Origin: B30-G6 sp963701385
GTDB lineage: Bacteria; Desulfobacterota; Desulfobacteria; Desulfobacterales; B30-G6
Direction: 5' to 3'
DNA length: 64,000 nucleotides
NCBI GenBank assembly: GCA_963701385.1
Contig: CAVOZW010000021.1
Location: 3,405 to 67,404 of the forward strand
Shown here one piece after another: positions 1-9,845 of this stretch; the first letter of the stretch is position 1; the number at the start of each line of letters is the position of its first letter. Below the pieces are notes generated by a model that saw nothing but the letters and a program-made list of their open reading frames with translations, was not told where the DNA came from and made no database searches. The position numbers and the translations under genes are program-made.

Positions 1-767
1 ATTACACCATCTAAATATCTGGATTTAATTTCTATTTCGACAAATTTTCTGAATCCAGTAGAAAAACGATCCGTCATTAAAAACTTCAAGCGAGGATATT
101 TTTCTTTCATTCTTTCTGCAATGTCCAGAATCAGCATCGTGCCATTGCTTATGTAGTGAGCACCTGTGAAGATAATGATATCTTCGCGTTCCAGATAATC
201 GTCTTTCCTTTTTTTAATCAGATCTAGTCTTGCATAATTATATATACTAAGACTTTATTAAATTTTTTGTGATTAAAATCCTTGTGCTGCGTCGGAGCAA
301 CGAGAACGAGGTTTTTTATGAAACGCGACAAAAAAAATTGTGTGTGACGAACGAGGTGATATAATATTCGGCGCATTGGATTGGGAATCCGAAGAGCGAT
401 CCATCATTTCATCGGGATAGTTTTCATGAACGTCATAAACAACCGGTTTAAAGAAAGAAACTGCCGCCATCCAAGGGAGGATATCGATATCATGAAAATG
501 AATTATATCCACGTTAGATATCAAGGGTATCAATTCTCGAAACATTAAAAATGGTATTTTCCAAGGGCGCTGCCAGCGGCTTGTGGCCCGCTTGAAACAA
601 TGCAGCTTGACACCCAGATTCATATCTGTGCTGCATATTTTCCATGGACTAATCAAATGAACCACATGGCCTTTTTGGGATAAACTTATCACATATTTCC
701 AAATTCTGTGATCGTAGTCATTATGAATGGAAGTGATGATGGCAATGCGAATTGGTTTTCTGACCAT
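1..767 (-). CDS. glycosyltransferase family 4-like, partial and frameshifted
   Basis: The N-terminal half (from 767 down to about 330) reads as a GT4 nucleotide-sugar transferase: a first beta strand IRIAIITSIH, then DIIHFHDID and VVYDVHENYPDEM, the usual N-terminal Rossmann signatures. The frame then closes at 273, but another minus-strand frame continues with residues KNLVLVAPTQ and, below 250, with DYLEREDIIIFTGAHY and a LKFLMTD strand typical of the linker and start of the second Rossmann domain, running off the left edge. So one gene with a single frameshift near 270-360, incomplete at the window end. It is last in the leftward polysaccharide locus and probably adds one sugar to the lipid-linked repeat unit. 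Sugar specificity cannot be read. Confidence 0.7.
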
Positions 768-768
768 T

Positions 769-2211
769 TTAGACCTGTTTGAGAATAGTTGAACCTTTCA
801 TATTACAAAGGTATGTATCTTCAAAAAATGAATTCAGATGTGATCTCATCACTCCAATTCTTTTATAGTTTGTGTTCAAGTTTCCAATTGGTAATGGCTT
901 TGAAAAAATCGAAACTTGTTTTTTTCCGGACTTCAACATGGCATGTCCTTCCAAGCGGCAAGCCCATGATAAAAAGAGAGCCAATATAAGACCATGCGTC
1001 AGCAAGCTTGTAGGCAGGTCGGATGATACAAAAACGGTAATAAAAGGTATAAACAGCAAGGCTACTGACATAAAAGGGTCCCGCCTTGTTGCAATGGTGT
1101 CGACCAAACTTAATAGCAGGCCAAGTATTACGGCATAAATAAGCATTCCGGCTAGACCCATTTGCATGTATCCTGAACCCAGCCAGCCTGTATTCGCTGC
1201 AACAATCTCATTTTTATAAAGATAATGTTGGCCGATCAGATCGGTGGCATCCAGAGGGTATCGATACGGAATCATATCGAAAGTGAACTTGTTTTCGGCA
1301 AAAAAGGTGTGCGGGGGAATGGGTACTAAAAAAATCATAGTAATAAAATTTAGTTTGTGCGGGAATAAAAATATGTCCGGATAATGTGAGAGCAGCTACG
1401 ATTTTTCCTGCTCCGCTCAAAAAAAATGCAGCTATCGATGCCAGAATAAATAAGCAATTCCCGGCAAGGTCACAATAAATCGGTTGACGGGAACGCAGAA
1501 TGAATCGATGCCAGCACTATGAATGGATAAAATATCGGTGCCTTGTGATTTGTCAGAGCAAACATCATCACGCTGCCGGATAGCGACAAGCCGGCAATGA
1601 TCCATTTGCGGCGGTAAATCGACGACGAACGGCACAATTGGTAGTAACACCTTGGTGACCCATGGTGAAAAGTACCCGGTATATTATTGAGGCAAATTTT
1701 GTGCGGCCAGGCTTCGAAATTCATACACTTTTAGAAAGTTGAAATTTAGATATGTTAGCCCGCCTCTCACTATGATGCTCAGGATGTAGATTCCAGCCAG
1801 GATCAGCAAACTCCACATCATCAAACGAGTGGGAATTCGTGCCAGCCTGATTCTCTGAATTTTGATTTTACGCATGTGGCACATAATGGCGAATGATAAA
1901 AGCACAAAACACATATATGCCTTTGGGAGATATGACGAGCCATAAATTGCCAGCATGGGAATGATCGGAAAAAGAAACTGAACATGAACGAAGAAATCCG
2001 AAGGGCGGGTTAATTTTGAAGGCAGGTACCACGAAAATAGACATATAACGAATAGGGTTTCAAATATTTTTAGGATATTCGGTGCCCATTCAACCCCCAA
2101 CGAACTATAGGTAGGAACGATGTAAAATGCAAATCCAAGCCACAACAGCGAGTTGGTTAGCAAATATAAAAAGAGAATGTATACTTTGGTGATGGTTATA
2201 CCGGAACGCAT
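769..2211 (-). pseudogene. O-antigen/oligosaccharide repeat-unit polymerase (Wzy-like), multiply frameshifted
   Basis: Reading leftward from the start at 2211, one frame gives several membrane helices and ends after FRSLAAQNLPQ. Adjacent frames then supply YRRKWIIAGLSLSG and ALTNHKAPIFYPFI, another supplies SGAGKIVAALTLSG, and the last (1338-769) ends with NTGWLGSGYMQMGLAGMLIY and further helices. Joined, these give a polytopic protein of about 480 residues with the loop-and-helix pattern of Wzy polymerases, which link undecaprenyl-pyrophosphate repeat units in the periplasm. At least three frame changes are needed. It sits between the deacetylase-like gene and a GT4 gene, which supports the assignment. 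Either the gene is dead or the sequence holds indel errors. Wzy families are poorly conserved, so the call rests on topology and context. Confidence 0.55.
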
Positions 2212-2254
2212 AAATTTCTATTAGTATCCTTCTGTCGAATATGATCGTACGTCA

Positions 2255-3590
2255 GTACCGGCTTTTTTCGATGATGCTTTGAACTTCACCCATTGTTAGC
2301 ACGGTTATTTCCGGGTCTTTTGATAGAAGTCCAGGATACTTCGATACACTTTTCCCGCACCCGGAGCTGCCTTTTCCTGGAAATGTTCCTGGTGAAAATT
2401 GATAACTAAACAGCCTTTAGCAGTCTTTACTGAGTTAAGATATTGTTCTAAATTTATTCATGTAGTTTTTTGGTTCAGTCAATGGGATTCGTATCCATTA
2501 ATTGAAAGGGGATTTCCAATAAAGAATATTCTTTAAGCGGATAATATGGGAGACAAGTTCCAGCTCTAAAGCCTTGACATCCTGATCCCCATCCCATGTT
2601 AGACGAATACTTAAATCCAGTTTGAGCATAAAGTTTCCAGGATTCAGGAAATCTAACCCTCAGATAATGGTGACGACATCCTAACATCTCTTTTTTAATA
2701 ACATCTTCCAATCGTTGTTTTTGTTCTTTTAACCGAAGATAGAGATAAATGATTATGATAAGCTGCATGAAGCCCGATTTCCCAGCCACCTTCCAATAAT
2801 TTATCTGATAGCCTTAGCAACCTTGGGATTATGAATGCTGTATCTTCGCCCTTCTCTGCTCAACCCATAACGCAGGCTCATAAAAAAGAATGTAGAGCGA
2901 AATCCATAACTATCTTCCAACTCCCGAATTTCAGATCAAATGAATCCATGGGATCAAAATTGATATTCGCTTGTATCGCTTCCATATTTTTGAGAGTTGA
3001 AAGCCACTTGTCAGCTTCTTGTCGGTTTGCCTCGAATTCTTGCCTTTATCCAACGGCCATACCAGTTAATCTTCCTTAGCCAAAAATATGAAAAACCGTC
3101 TATTGAATCAACATCATGGGTCAAACATACTGCAGCTTTTTTGCCTTCCGGCCAGACATTTCTCTGCTTTTAGATTTAATTGTTCAATAACATCTAAAAT
3201 AATTCGTCAATAACTGGCGACTCATCTAATTCATTTTGGACTAAAAAACTTTTATCGTGATCAAAACGGCCCCATTTATCAAGATTTGTATCTCCATATT
3301 CCTCTTCTCGAGATAAAATCTTATGGACCAATCGTGCAACTTCGTTTAAACTTTTGTTTTGATCTCCCTGTTGTATTTCCGAACAACGGGCCATAGCGTG
3401 ATGGAACATTGACAGTTCTGCCGGTCAGCTTCCCGATTTAATTTTTTCCCAGTAAGAAGATAAATTCTTTGATAAAATAGATTATTTCAACTATATGACA
3501 TTATATCTCATCGATAGCAAAAAAACGAAGACCAATATAACGGGCAAATTCTAAGCCATTCGACTGCAGCTTCAGGCATTATATCAACGC
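2255..3590 (-). pseudogene. polysaccharide deacetylase-like protein, heavily frameshifted
   Basis: No single long frame exists, but minus-strand frames read in order give pieces of one NodB-fold family: MPEAAVEWLR near 3570, a THDVDSIDGFSYFW-like segment near 3100 (Asp-Asp metal region), FDLKFGSWKIVMDF near 2930, GWEIGLH and AYHNHLSL near 2770, then RHHYLRVRFPESW, GFRAGTCLPYYP and LLEIPFQLMD between 2700 and 2480, and a C-terminal INFHQEHF segment near 2390. The pattern RxHYLR..PE.W..GFRAGTC.P is typical of deacetylase-like proteins in capsule loci. At least five frame changes are needed, more than in any other gene here, so true decay is possible in addition to sequence error. The proposed role, removal of acetyl groups from a glycan, is inference. 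Confidence 0.5.
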
Positions 3591-3722
3591 TGCTGGACAA
3601 ATGATTATTTGTCGAAAAACAAGGGATATCGTTCCATCATTTCTCTTGAGACATTATCGAAAAAAATATTTAAGGCCGTCGAGGATAATTCCGACGTATC
3701 GTTTTGACGTTTTTATAAAGTA

Positions 3723-4514
3723 TTATAAATGGCTCTTTATCAAGCTAAACTCAATTTTTTTATCGGTTTCCTTTTTATCAACTTTTTTATTCTTCCTGTC
3801 AGCAAAATCTTTAATCGATTCTGAAATAATTTTGGATTTTTCTGCCAAACCAACCTCCCGATATGATTTTTCCCTGATTACCTTTGCGGGGCTTCCAGCA
3901 ACCAAAGCATTTTCTGGTACGTCTTTGTTTATAAGGGAGCGAGCACCAATGACTACATTTTTTCCTATCTTGACACCTGGCATTATAAAACAGTCCCATG
4001 GAATCCAAACATTGTCTTCGATTAAAACCGGTCCATGACTCACAGGAAAGCCATCTAGCTTGCTTAACCAGTAACCATGGGTAAACAAGTAGGTACCTCC
4101 CCCTACGCCAACATTTCTTCCCAAGGTCACTTGTCTTGCAACATTTATGTAACAATGCTGAAATATCCAACAGTGCATTCCAAGTTTAATCACACTTCTT
4201 TTATCACTACTATCACCCTCAATATGTACAGCAGAACTTACAATTACGCGACTATCCATTCTGATTTTATGAACACTAATTTTTACAAAATTTCCAATTG
4301 AAACATACTTTCCAAATGACAAAGCGTTGACCTTAATTCGACAAAAATATCCGATAACCGAATTGTCTCCTATTTCAATTTTATTCGACAGAATAACGGT
4401 GCCAAAACCGATTTTAACGCGTTTTCCAATTTTTGACCCATTCAACTTATAAATTGCAATTCGGATTGGACTCGGGAGAAAAGCCACAAACATTGCAATA
4501 TATAATGAACTCAT
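3723..4514 (-). CDS. left-handed beta-helix (hexapeptide) acyltransferase
   Basis: This 263-residue protein is built from hexapeptide repeats ([LIV]-G-x4) from about residue 30 to 215, for example IGKRVKIGFG, IGDNSVIGYF, LGRNVGVGGG and IGKNVVIGAR, ending with the C-terminal motif NALVAGSPAKVIR seen in WbbJ/NodL-type O-acetyltransferases. An HGYW segment in the middle supplies a candidate catalytic histidine. The tail (about 215-263) is Lys-rich and charged. The start at 4514 has an AAAGGA ribosome site. It lies between the flippase and the degenerate deacetylase gene and most likely acetylates a sugar of the repeat unit using acetyl-CoA. The gene is intact, unlike its neighbours. Confidence 0.8.
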   Translation of the reverse strand: MSSLYIAMFVAFLPSPIRIAIYKLNGSKIGKRVKIGFGTVILSNKIEIGDNSVIGYFCRIKVNALSFGKYVSIGNFVKISVHKIRMDSRVIVSSAVHIEGDSSDKRSVIKLGMHCWIFQHCYINVARQVTLGRNVGVGGGTYLFTHGYWLSKLDGFPVSHGPVLIEDNVWIPWDCFIMPGVKIGKNVVIGARSLINKDVPENALVAGSPAKVIREKSYREVGLAEKSKIISESIKDFADRKNKKVDKKETDKKIEFSLIKSHL

Positions 4515-4596
4515 AATTTATCCTTTGAGCTTATTGAGTCTGTTTGATTCCGCTGATTCCCCTATACGACGCTCCATTATCAATAATGTTTTGGGA

Positions 4597-5895
4597 TTAA
4601 TGACCGGGCAAATGTTCATGAATGTATCCTTGTATTGTACACCAGTATGTTTTTAAACGCACGTCTTCAGTGACTTCATTATATTTACGAAATCCAACCC
4701 AGAAAATGACGGCAGCACTTATATATGCCAACGAATTTCCTAAAGCAGCACCATTAACGCCAAATCTTGGGATCAGTATCATATCTAGATAATAACAAGA
4801 AAAGTAAGCGGAACAGTACATCCTACCGGATGATACCAGGGGTACCCCTTGCCTGCCAAATTCGCAGCCAAGAATCCCGACTCCACTTTGCATGATGACT
4901 CGGGGCAGCAACAACAACATACAGGTTTCAACACCGGCAAAGTCTTTCCCTGCCAGATCTGAAATGAAACCGGGGAAAATGATAATTCCCATTATAAAAA
5001 GTGATCCCAGGAATAAAGCTATAATCATTGCTGAATAAAAAAGAAAAACCGTCCTCCTCACATGGCCTCCTTCATTGCTTGCAACCATCGGTGAGATGAT
5101 AGCAGCAGACCACCCAGGTATTCTTGTAACCATCTCGGATCCAAATAATGCGATAGAATAGATACCAACCTCTTTAAACGACAAATAATACTCAACCAGA
5201 AATAAATCTAATCGAAAAAGCAGTAGTGCTGCTATGCCCGAAATAAAGCCCCTCAATCCGACCTTAATCTGACCCGAAAAAGATTGTTTTGCCTCTTTGT
5301 TTCTTATCTTTCTCGTTTGATTAAAAATAAGTATGGCCCCATAAATAAATAAAATTCCATAAGTAACGATATATGCCGTGATAGCAAAATTTAACTTACT
5401 GTTAACCTCAGGAGAGACCCAGATTAATATGGAAAAAACAAAAATAATCAATCCCGCTCCAAAAGCAAATAGGTTGTAATACAAATATTTTTTTAAGCTA
5501 AGAATTGATAATTGAAAAATATTAGACAAAGACAGAAAAAACACAAATGCTAATAAATATGGGATATACTTATCAGTTGAGAATACTTTGGGTAATTTCT
5601 CTATTGGCAAAATAAATAAAAATAAAACCAAAAGAGAAAAAACAATCAAAAATAATTTCACACAATTTGTAAGAACAGGTATAAATAATTCTCTATGCTT
5701 TCCAACAAAATATACTATACCTGCTGGCAGACCAAACATTAATAATGAAGCAATTATCTGGCCCGAAGCTCTAAATATGGTCAAAATTCCTTGTTTCTCT
5801 GCACCGAGTATTTTTGCGAATAAAAATAATGCTCCAAACTGCAGAAGATAACCAAGTGCTTGAAAAAAGACGGTTAGTCGGATTAATTTAAACAT
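4597..5895 (-). CDS. polysaccharide flippase (Wzx/MATE-like)
   Basis: A 432-residue protein with about twelve hydrophobic segments and the N-terminal pattern of Wzx translocases (LGAEKQGILTIFRA, GLPAGIVYFVGKH). It would flip undecaprenyl-linked repeat units across the inner membrane and fits between the acyltransferase and the chain-length regulator. Near 4780-4870 the reading frame looks locally wrong: the stated frame gives Cys/Tyr-rich residues (YCSAYFSCYY), while a neighbouring frame gives GYPWYHPVG and TVPLTFLVII, after which the original frame resumes with LDMILIPRFGVNGAALG, a conserved Wzx segment. This looks like two compensating indels. The extreme C-terminus (CTIQGYIHEHLPGH) may also be shifted. 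Confidence 0.8.
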   Translation of the reverse strand: MFKLIRLTVFFQALGYLLQFGALFLFAKILGAEKQGILTIFRASGQIIASLLMFGLPAGIVYFVGKHRELFIPVLTNCVKLFLIVFSLLVLFLFILPIEKLPKVFSTDKYIPYLLAFVFFLSLSNIFQLSILSLKKYLYYNLFAFGAGLIIFVFSILIWVSPEVNSKLNFAITAYIVTYGILFIYGAILIFNQTRKIRNKEAKQSFSGQIKVGLRGFISGIAALLLFRLDLFLVEYYLSFKEVGIYSIALFGSEMVTRIPGWSAAIISPMVASNEGGHVRRTVFLFYSAMIIALFLGSLFIMGIIIFPGFISDLAGKDFAGVETCMLLLLPRVIMQSGVGILGCEFGRQGVPLVSSGRMYCSAYFSCYYLDMILIPRFGVNGAALGNSLAYISAAVIFWVGFRKYNEVTEDVRLKTYWCTIQGYIHEHLPGH

Positions 5896-6071
5896 TGAGA
5901 CCTTTGCACAACTCTTAAAAAAACGATCTTTCGTATAATTTCCTCGAAATTGCGCTATTTCTCTTCGATATTATTTCTGGAAAAAATGTTTTAAAAATAG
6001 ATACCCCCGGGCATGCCCGTGGCACAAACCAAAAAAAAGATTTGCGGAGTTGTGACGACGATTGGCTTTTT

Positions 6072-6120
6072 AGTTCAGATTTGAGCCCCCTACCTCTGGT
6101 GGAGGGCTTAAATCTGAACT
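6072..6120. repeat. long inverted repeat between flippase and chain-length genes
   Basis: The left arm begins AGTTCAGATTTGAGCCCCC and the right arm GGAGGGCTTAAATCTGAACT, pairing over about 20 bp with two mismatches and a loop of roughly 8 nt. It lies just past the end of the Wzz-like gene, within the leftward locus. There is no T-run on the minus strand after the stem, so it is not a textbook intrinsic terminator. It could be an mRNA stabiliser, an attenuator or a small dispersed palindrome. Confidence 0.7.
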
Positions 6121-6157
6121 AATGGGAGAACAGCTATTTGCCTTGATTTGAAGTTTA

Positions 6158-7348
6158 TTACTTTTCCAAAAATTCCGGAAAAATGATGCCAGGACAGCTA
6201 AGATAAATCCGATCACGAACGATAACATCAGGATATTTAATTTTTTGTGGCTTCACTGGCGTTAGCGAGCTGATGGGTGGGTTAATTATTTCGACAATAG
6301 AAAGACTGTCCTGTTTTGATTTCAGCGTTTCAATTATTCCTTCTGCACGTTCGATATCAAGTATCAATTCCTTCTCGCGCAAGGCAAGCGATTTATCTCT
6401 ATCAAGCCTGAGATCAGTAATCTGAGTTGCAAGGTTTTCGACTTCTTCAGTGCGCTCAACTTCCTCATCTATCGAAATATTCACCTCTTTGTTTAAATTA
6501 AGAATTTGGTTCTGAAGGTTGTTTACGTAGCTGATATTCTGTTGAATAATATTGGAATACATTAACAACACGATCTTATCAGATCCATCTGCGATCATTT
6601 GCTCCCTGAGCGCCATGATTTCTTCGGTGTTTTTATTCACAATATCGATTTTTTTTCTCGTGCTTTCTACTGCATTTTGATTATCGGTTCTATTTTTTCG
6701 GATGGTAGCTATATTTTTATTCAGACGTACTAATTTAGAATTTATCTCATTAATTTTATTGTTTATTTTTATTCTTTCGACACTTTTTAACCGATCCTGC
6801 TCAATAAGGAGTCGGTTAATTGATTGCTTTGCCTCATCGATCTCATGTTCCAAACTATCTTTGCCTACATTCAATTCTCGCTTAAAAGATTGAGCACCAT
6901 CGTTTGTTAAGATGTTCAGTATGTAATTTAGATCATTTTTTGTCTGGATTGGATCTTTGCCGTAATAACTGACGGTTACGCTATCTGTTTTCGAAATAGT
7001 TTTAGCGACGATCTCCGGACATTTATTTGCTTTTTCAGTAATCAAAGGACAATACATTTCTTCGGAAAACCAGGCCACAATATCGTCGGATGATAATTTT
7101 CGAATGGCATCACCGTTTTTGTCGTAATTTGTAATTCCCGGTGAAATTTGAGTTTTGATTTCATACAAAGGTGTCTTTAAAAAAATATATATAACAGCCA
7201 GTGCGACGAAAAACAGTGTGATGATAGCGATGAACCAGCGCTGTTTCCATAATACACTGAAAATATCGACGAGGTTGATTTCATCGTCATAGTGGTCGTG
7301 CATCGGTTCATGCCTGGCTGGTGATTTTTTTACTGCATTTTCAATCAT
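6158..7348 (-). CDS. chain-length determinant (Wzz/polysaccharide co-polymerase-like)
   Basis: The start is at 7348. The N-terminus is short and acidic (DDEINLVDIFSVLWKQRW), then comes a transmembrane helix at about residues 36-55, as in the Wzz domain, then a long periplasmic coiled coil (about 150-350) rich in Glu, Lys and Asn. The expected second helix is missing from this frame, but the next frame at about 6240-6165 encodes ILMLSFVIGFILAVLASFF, a perfect candidate. So the gene probably has one indel at the A-run near 6245, and the stated C-terminus (PDVIVRDRIYL onward) is spurious. The protein would control polysaccharide length together with Wzy. No cytoplasmic tyrosine-kinase domain is present. 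Confidence 0.8.
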   Translation of the reverse strand: MIENAVKKSPARHEPMHDHYDDEINLVDIFSVLWKQRWFIAIITLFFVALAVIYIFLKTPLYEIKTQISPGITNYDKNGDAIRKLSSDDIVAWFSEEMYCPLITEKANKCPEIVAKTISKTDSVTVSYYGKDPIQTKNDLNYILNILTNDGAQSFKRELNVGKDSLEHEIDEAKQSINRLLIEQDRLKSVERIKINNKINEINSKLVRLNKNIATIRKNRTDNQNAVESTRKKIDIVNKNTEEIMALREQMIADGSDKIVLLMYSNIIQQNISYVNNLQNQILNLNKEVNISIDEEVERTEEVENLATQITDLRLDRDKSLALREKELILDIERAEGIIETLKSKQDSLSIVEIINPPISSLTPVKPQKIKYPDVIVRDRIYLSCPGIIFPEFLEK

Positions 7349-7435
7349 CGTTTAATCCTTTGTTCCATGTTCATAAGTTTCGATCTATGAATTCTCATGC
7401 TTTTGAAGATTATTTTTCATACTGAGGTGATTTGA

Positions 7436-7720
7436 AGTTACTGCACTAATACTGAAATTGGTTGGTGGACGCTATGCTTTTGATTCGACTTTCAAAGATT
7501 CTTCGCTTTCTATCTGTAAACGTTCTGCTTCGGCTTTGTCCGGCACCGGGAAATTGTTTTGCCATTTTAGTTTATGCGGATAGAGCAGATGTTTGTCCAC
7601 CATTGGTTGGGTGCCGTCAAACACGGCCATCTTTTTATCCCCTACAACGACAAGAACCAGCGGCTTCTCTATGTAAACATGTTTCCCAAGTGACACACAG
7701 CGACCAATGTAATTGCGCAT
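7436..7720 (-). pseudogene. remnant of a Gfo/Idh/MocA-type sugar oxidoreductase
   Basis: Two non-adjacent pieces of a WbpB-like NAD-dependent sugar oxidoreductase are fused. GKHVYIEKPL is the family's catalytic-site motif, normally near residue 90. It is followed directly by VVVGDKKMAVFDGTQP and LLYPHKLKWQNNFPVP, normally well over 100 residues downstream. The short frame (82 aa) lacks the N-terminal Rossmann fold and most of the substrate domain, so this is an internally deleted, non-functional gene. It lies between rfbC and the Wzz-like gene, a normal place for UDP-sugar modification genes. Confidence 0.5.
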
Positions 7721-7935
7721 AATTCATCTAAAACAAGCTGTTTTGTAATACTCTGCCAAATTTTATGCGCATATATTTATGACGCTGTGTATAAAAGTAC
7801 TTCACGAGCCAGACGATAGTGAGTTTCGGCCGAGGTAGATATAACCACGCTTACAGTTCTGTTCTGGAAAGAACCTCATTGAAGGCAATATATGTTTCAA
7901 CGTCAGGGTATTGTTTTTGAAACGTCTAAGTATCT

Positions 7936-8479
7936 TCAGTTAATGTTGGGGACGGTGCTCTTTAGCAGTGGCAGCTTTCGGTCCTTTTCAGAAACCAGCG
8001 GATCTTTAATCGACCAAGCGATATCCAAATCCGGATCACACCAGAGGATGCCCTTTTCATCTCCGGGAGAATAGAATGTGCTGCATTTGTAAGACACCCG
8101 GGCGGTGTTGCTCAGCACGCAATACCCGTGTGCAAAGCCGGTCGGGATATAAGAGCTGTTTTTTGTTCGCATCCGACAATATTTCACCCGTCCACCTGCC
8201 GAACGTGGGCGAATCTTTCCGTATATCGACGGCCACGTCAAAAATCTCTCCTTGGACGACTTGCACCAGTTTGGCCTGGGCATTGGGCTGCTGGTAGTGC
8301 AGGCCGCGGAGCGTTCCCTTGACGGAACGTGCAAAATTGTCCTGCACAAAGACGGTATCGATGCCCATCTCCCGGTAGCGCTTCTCATGATATGTTTCCA
8401 TGAAGAAACCACGCTCGTCGGTGAAGACATCGGGCTCGATGATCAGAACGTCGGGGATGGCGGTGGGGGTAACCCTCAA
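7936..8479 (-). CDS. rfbC: dTDP-4-dehydrorhamnose 3,5-epimerase, one frameshift
   Basis: The N-terminal part (8479 to about 8140) carries the RmlC cupin signatures: PDVFTDERGFFMETY, FVQDNFARSVKGTLRGLHYQ, where the His of GLHYQ is catalytic, and VVQGEIFDVAVDIRK. After NKKQLLYP the frame is lost, and the neighbouring frame continues IPTGFAHGYCVLS and DPDLDIAWSI, the expected C-terminal half with the GFAHG motif, ending at 7936. The joined length of about 180 residues matches RmlC. The enzyme makes the dTDP-L-rhamnose precursor dTDP-4-keto-L-rhamnose. rmlA, rmlB and rmlD are not in the window. The single indel near 8130-8160 may be a sequence error. Confidence 0.85.
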
Positions 8480-8685
8480 TGCGTTTTCTCCAAAAAAATA
8501 AAAGTCACCTGTTTCATGGGTGGTCGTTACACTTTCGATAGCTCCGCCTGGTGAGTTACATGGGAAAATAAAATTTAGATGTCGCTGACATATTGTCTGC
8601 TTGGAAATGGTGCAGCAACGGGGTCTTCAACTTTTGCAAATGCGTTCAGGATATGAACATCTTTGGTTGGAATTGTCAATCCAAA

Positions 8686-8720
8686 AATAAAATCGGATAG
8701 TTAAACTATCCGATTTTATT
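8686..8720 (-). terminator. intrinsic terminator after the nuclease/four-helix-bundle genes
   Basis: Perfect 16-bp arms (AATAAAATCGGATAGT and its complement) enclose a 3-nt TAA loop. Both outer flanks are T-rich on their own strand, so it could act in both directions. It lies about 50 bp past the stop of the minus-strand ERCC4 nuclease gene and best serves that transcript. Confidence 0.75.
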
Positions 8721-8768
8721 GTACGCGACGGCGTCGCTATTTTTTATCTGTGGATAACCCAGACGAAC

Positions 8769-9437
8769 TCAATCCAACACCTTCCGGATCAACGAGGCTT
8801 TCTTTTTTCCAATACCATCCACCGTTGACAGGTCCTTTTCATTCGCATTCATCACCTTTCGAACGGATGAAAAATGATATAGCAGCTTCTTGGAAAGGAC
8901 AGGACCTACGCTGGGAAGTCCCTGCAAGATATAAAGTTGTTTTGACAATCGGCTTTTGGGTCGATAGCCGGACCTCGGAAGTATCCCGTCAGAGAGATTC
9001 GCATGTTGTTGACCCATCCATATAATTGACTGACAGGTATCAACCAGGGACCTGGAATGTATTATGGGGATATGCCAAATAACCTGGATGGAAATCATCG
9101 CACCCTGAATGGCAGCGCCATTCATATTCATGGAGGTTTCGAAAGGGTTGCCTTCGAGAATAAAAATCGGCCGCACTAGTTTCCTTTTCATGAGCGCTGC
9201 CTGTGAAAACAATCGACCATCCACTATCGAGACAACAAAGTCTTTTGCCGTCTTTCTTTCAATGCCGATTTCATTGTTGATGATGTAATCACAGAAAGGC
9301 AATTTTTTGACTCGAACGGTAAATCCGCGGCCATTGAACAGCGATACGATCCCCGATATTTTTTCCCTGTAATCGACGGAAATGTTCAGCGCCTTCACAA
9401 AGGTCTTTGAGTTATGAGGCCTTTGGGTCATTGTCAT
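8769..9437 (-). CDS. ERCC4-type nuclease with helix-hairpin-helix domain
   Basis: The 222-residue protein begins with an ERCC4/XPF nuclease fold: VDYREK (strand with acidic residue), then CDYIINNEIGIERKTAKDF, which carries the V/IERKxxxDF catalytic signature, and IFILEG. About residues 165-222 form a tandem helix-hairpin-helix DNA-binding region (LQGLPSVGPVLSKKLL, VDGIGKKKASLIRKVL). This is the compact architecture seen in archaeal XPF/Hef C-termini and scattered bacteria, and suggests cleavage of branched or flap DNA. Its start overlaps the end of the upstream four-helix-bundle gene by 26 bp, so the two are likely co-transcribed. No helicase domain is attached. Confidence 0.85.
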   Translation of the reverse strand: MTMTQRPHNSKTFVKALNISVDYREKISGIVSLFNGRGFTVRVKKLPFCDYIINNEIGIERKTAKDFVVSIVDGRLFSQAALMKRKLVRPIFILEGNPFETSMNMNGAAIQGAMISIQVIWHIPIIHSRSLVDTCQSIIWMGQQHANLSDGILPRSGYRPKSRLSKQLYILQGLPSVGPVLSKKLLYHFSSVRKVMNANEKDLSTVDGIGKKKASLIRKVLD

Positions 9438-9801
9438 TCTTGGGCCTGTAAATCGATTTGATGAGAGACGTCAGCATGGCGGTGATCTGGTTGCCCCTGT
9501 TATCGAAATCCGTGAACTTGTCATCAGCGAGAAGGCGTTTGCGTTTCAGCAGTTCCAGCAGGGTCATGGTCTTGTACAAGGCGCCTCGCGATCGATACAG
9601 ATGCCTGGCAAAGTCGTGTTTTGAACTGTAGGATTTCCCCATGGCAATGGCGCCAGCGATGTCGGCTGCACTCCCTTCTGTTTCCTGTAAAACCACTTGA
9701 TGGTGGTCTTTTCCGTTTATCATCGACATGGACTCGATGACATCTCCGGCAAACTGCATGGCTTTTTGCCAGACGTCCAGATTTTCGTAGATATAACTCA
9801 T
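9412..9801 (-). CDS. four-helix-bundle protein (S23/IVP family)
   Basis: A 129-residue all-helical protein with the family start YENLDVWQKAMQFAGDVIE, the central SAADIAGAIAMGKS helix and the YRSRGALYKTMTLLELL helix typical of the TIGR02436 family, first noted in 23S rRNA intervening sequences. The start at 9801 has a strong AGGAGG site. It overlaps the downstream nuclease gene and is followed upstream by a paralogue. These proteins lack known enzymatic motifs. They form pentameric helical bundles and resemble the Avd accessory protein of diversity-generating retroelements, but no reverse transcriptase is in the window. Its role here is unknown. Co-transcription with an ERCC4 nuclease suggests nucleic-acid work. 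Confidence 0.85.
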   Translation of the reverse strand: MSYIYENLDVWQKAMQFAGDVIESMSMINGKDHHQVVLQETEGSAADIAGAIAMGKSYSSKHDFARHLYRSRGALYKTMTLLELLKRKRLLADDKFTDFDNRGNQITAMLTSLIKSIYRPKNDNDPKAS

Positions 9802-9845
9802 CTCTTACCTCCTTCAATTTAATGAAATTATTATTGGCTTTCCGC

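Noticed and set aside
6072..6120. Intrinsic terminator after the Wzz-like gene
   Set aside because: The stem is strong but no T-run follows on the minus strand; recorded only as an inverted repeat.
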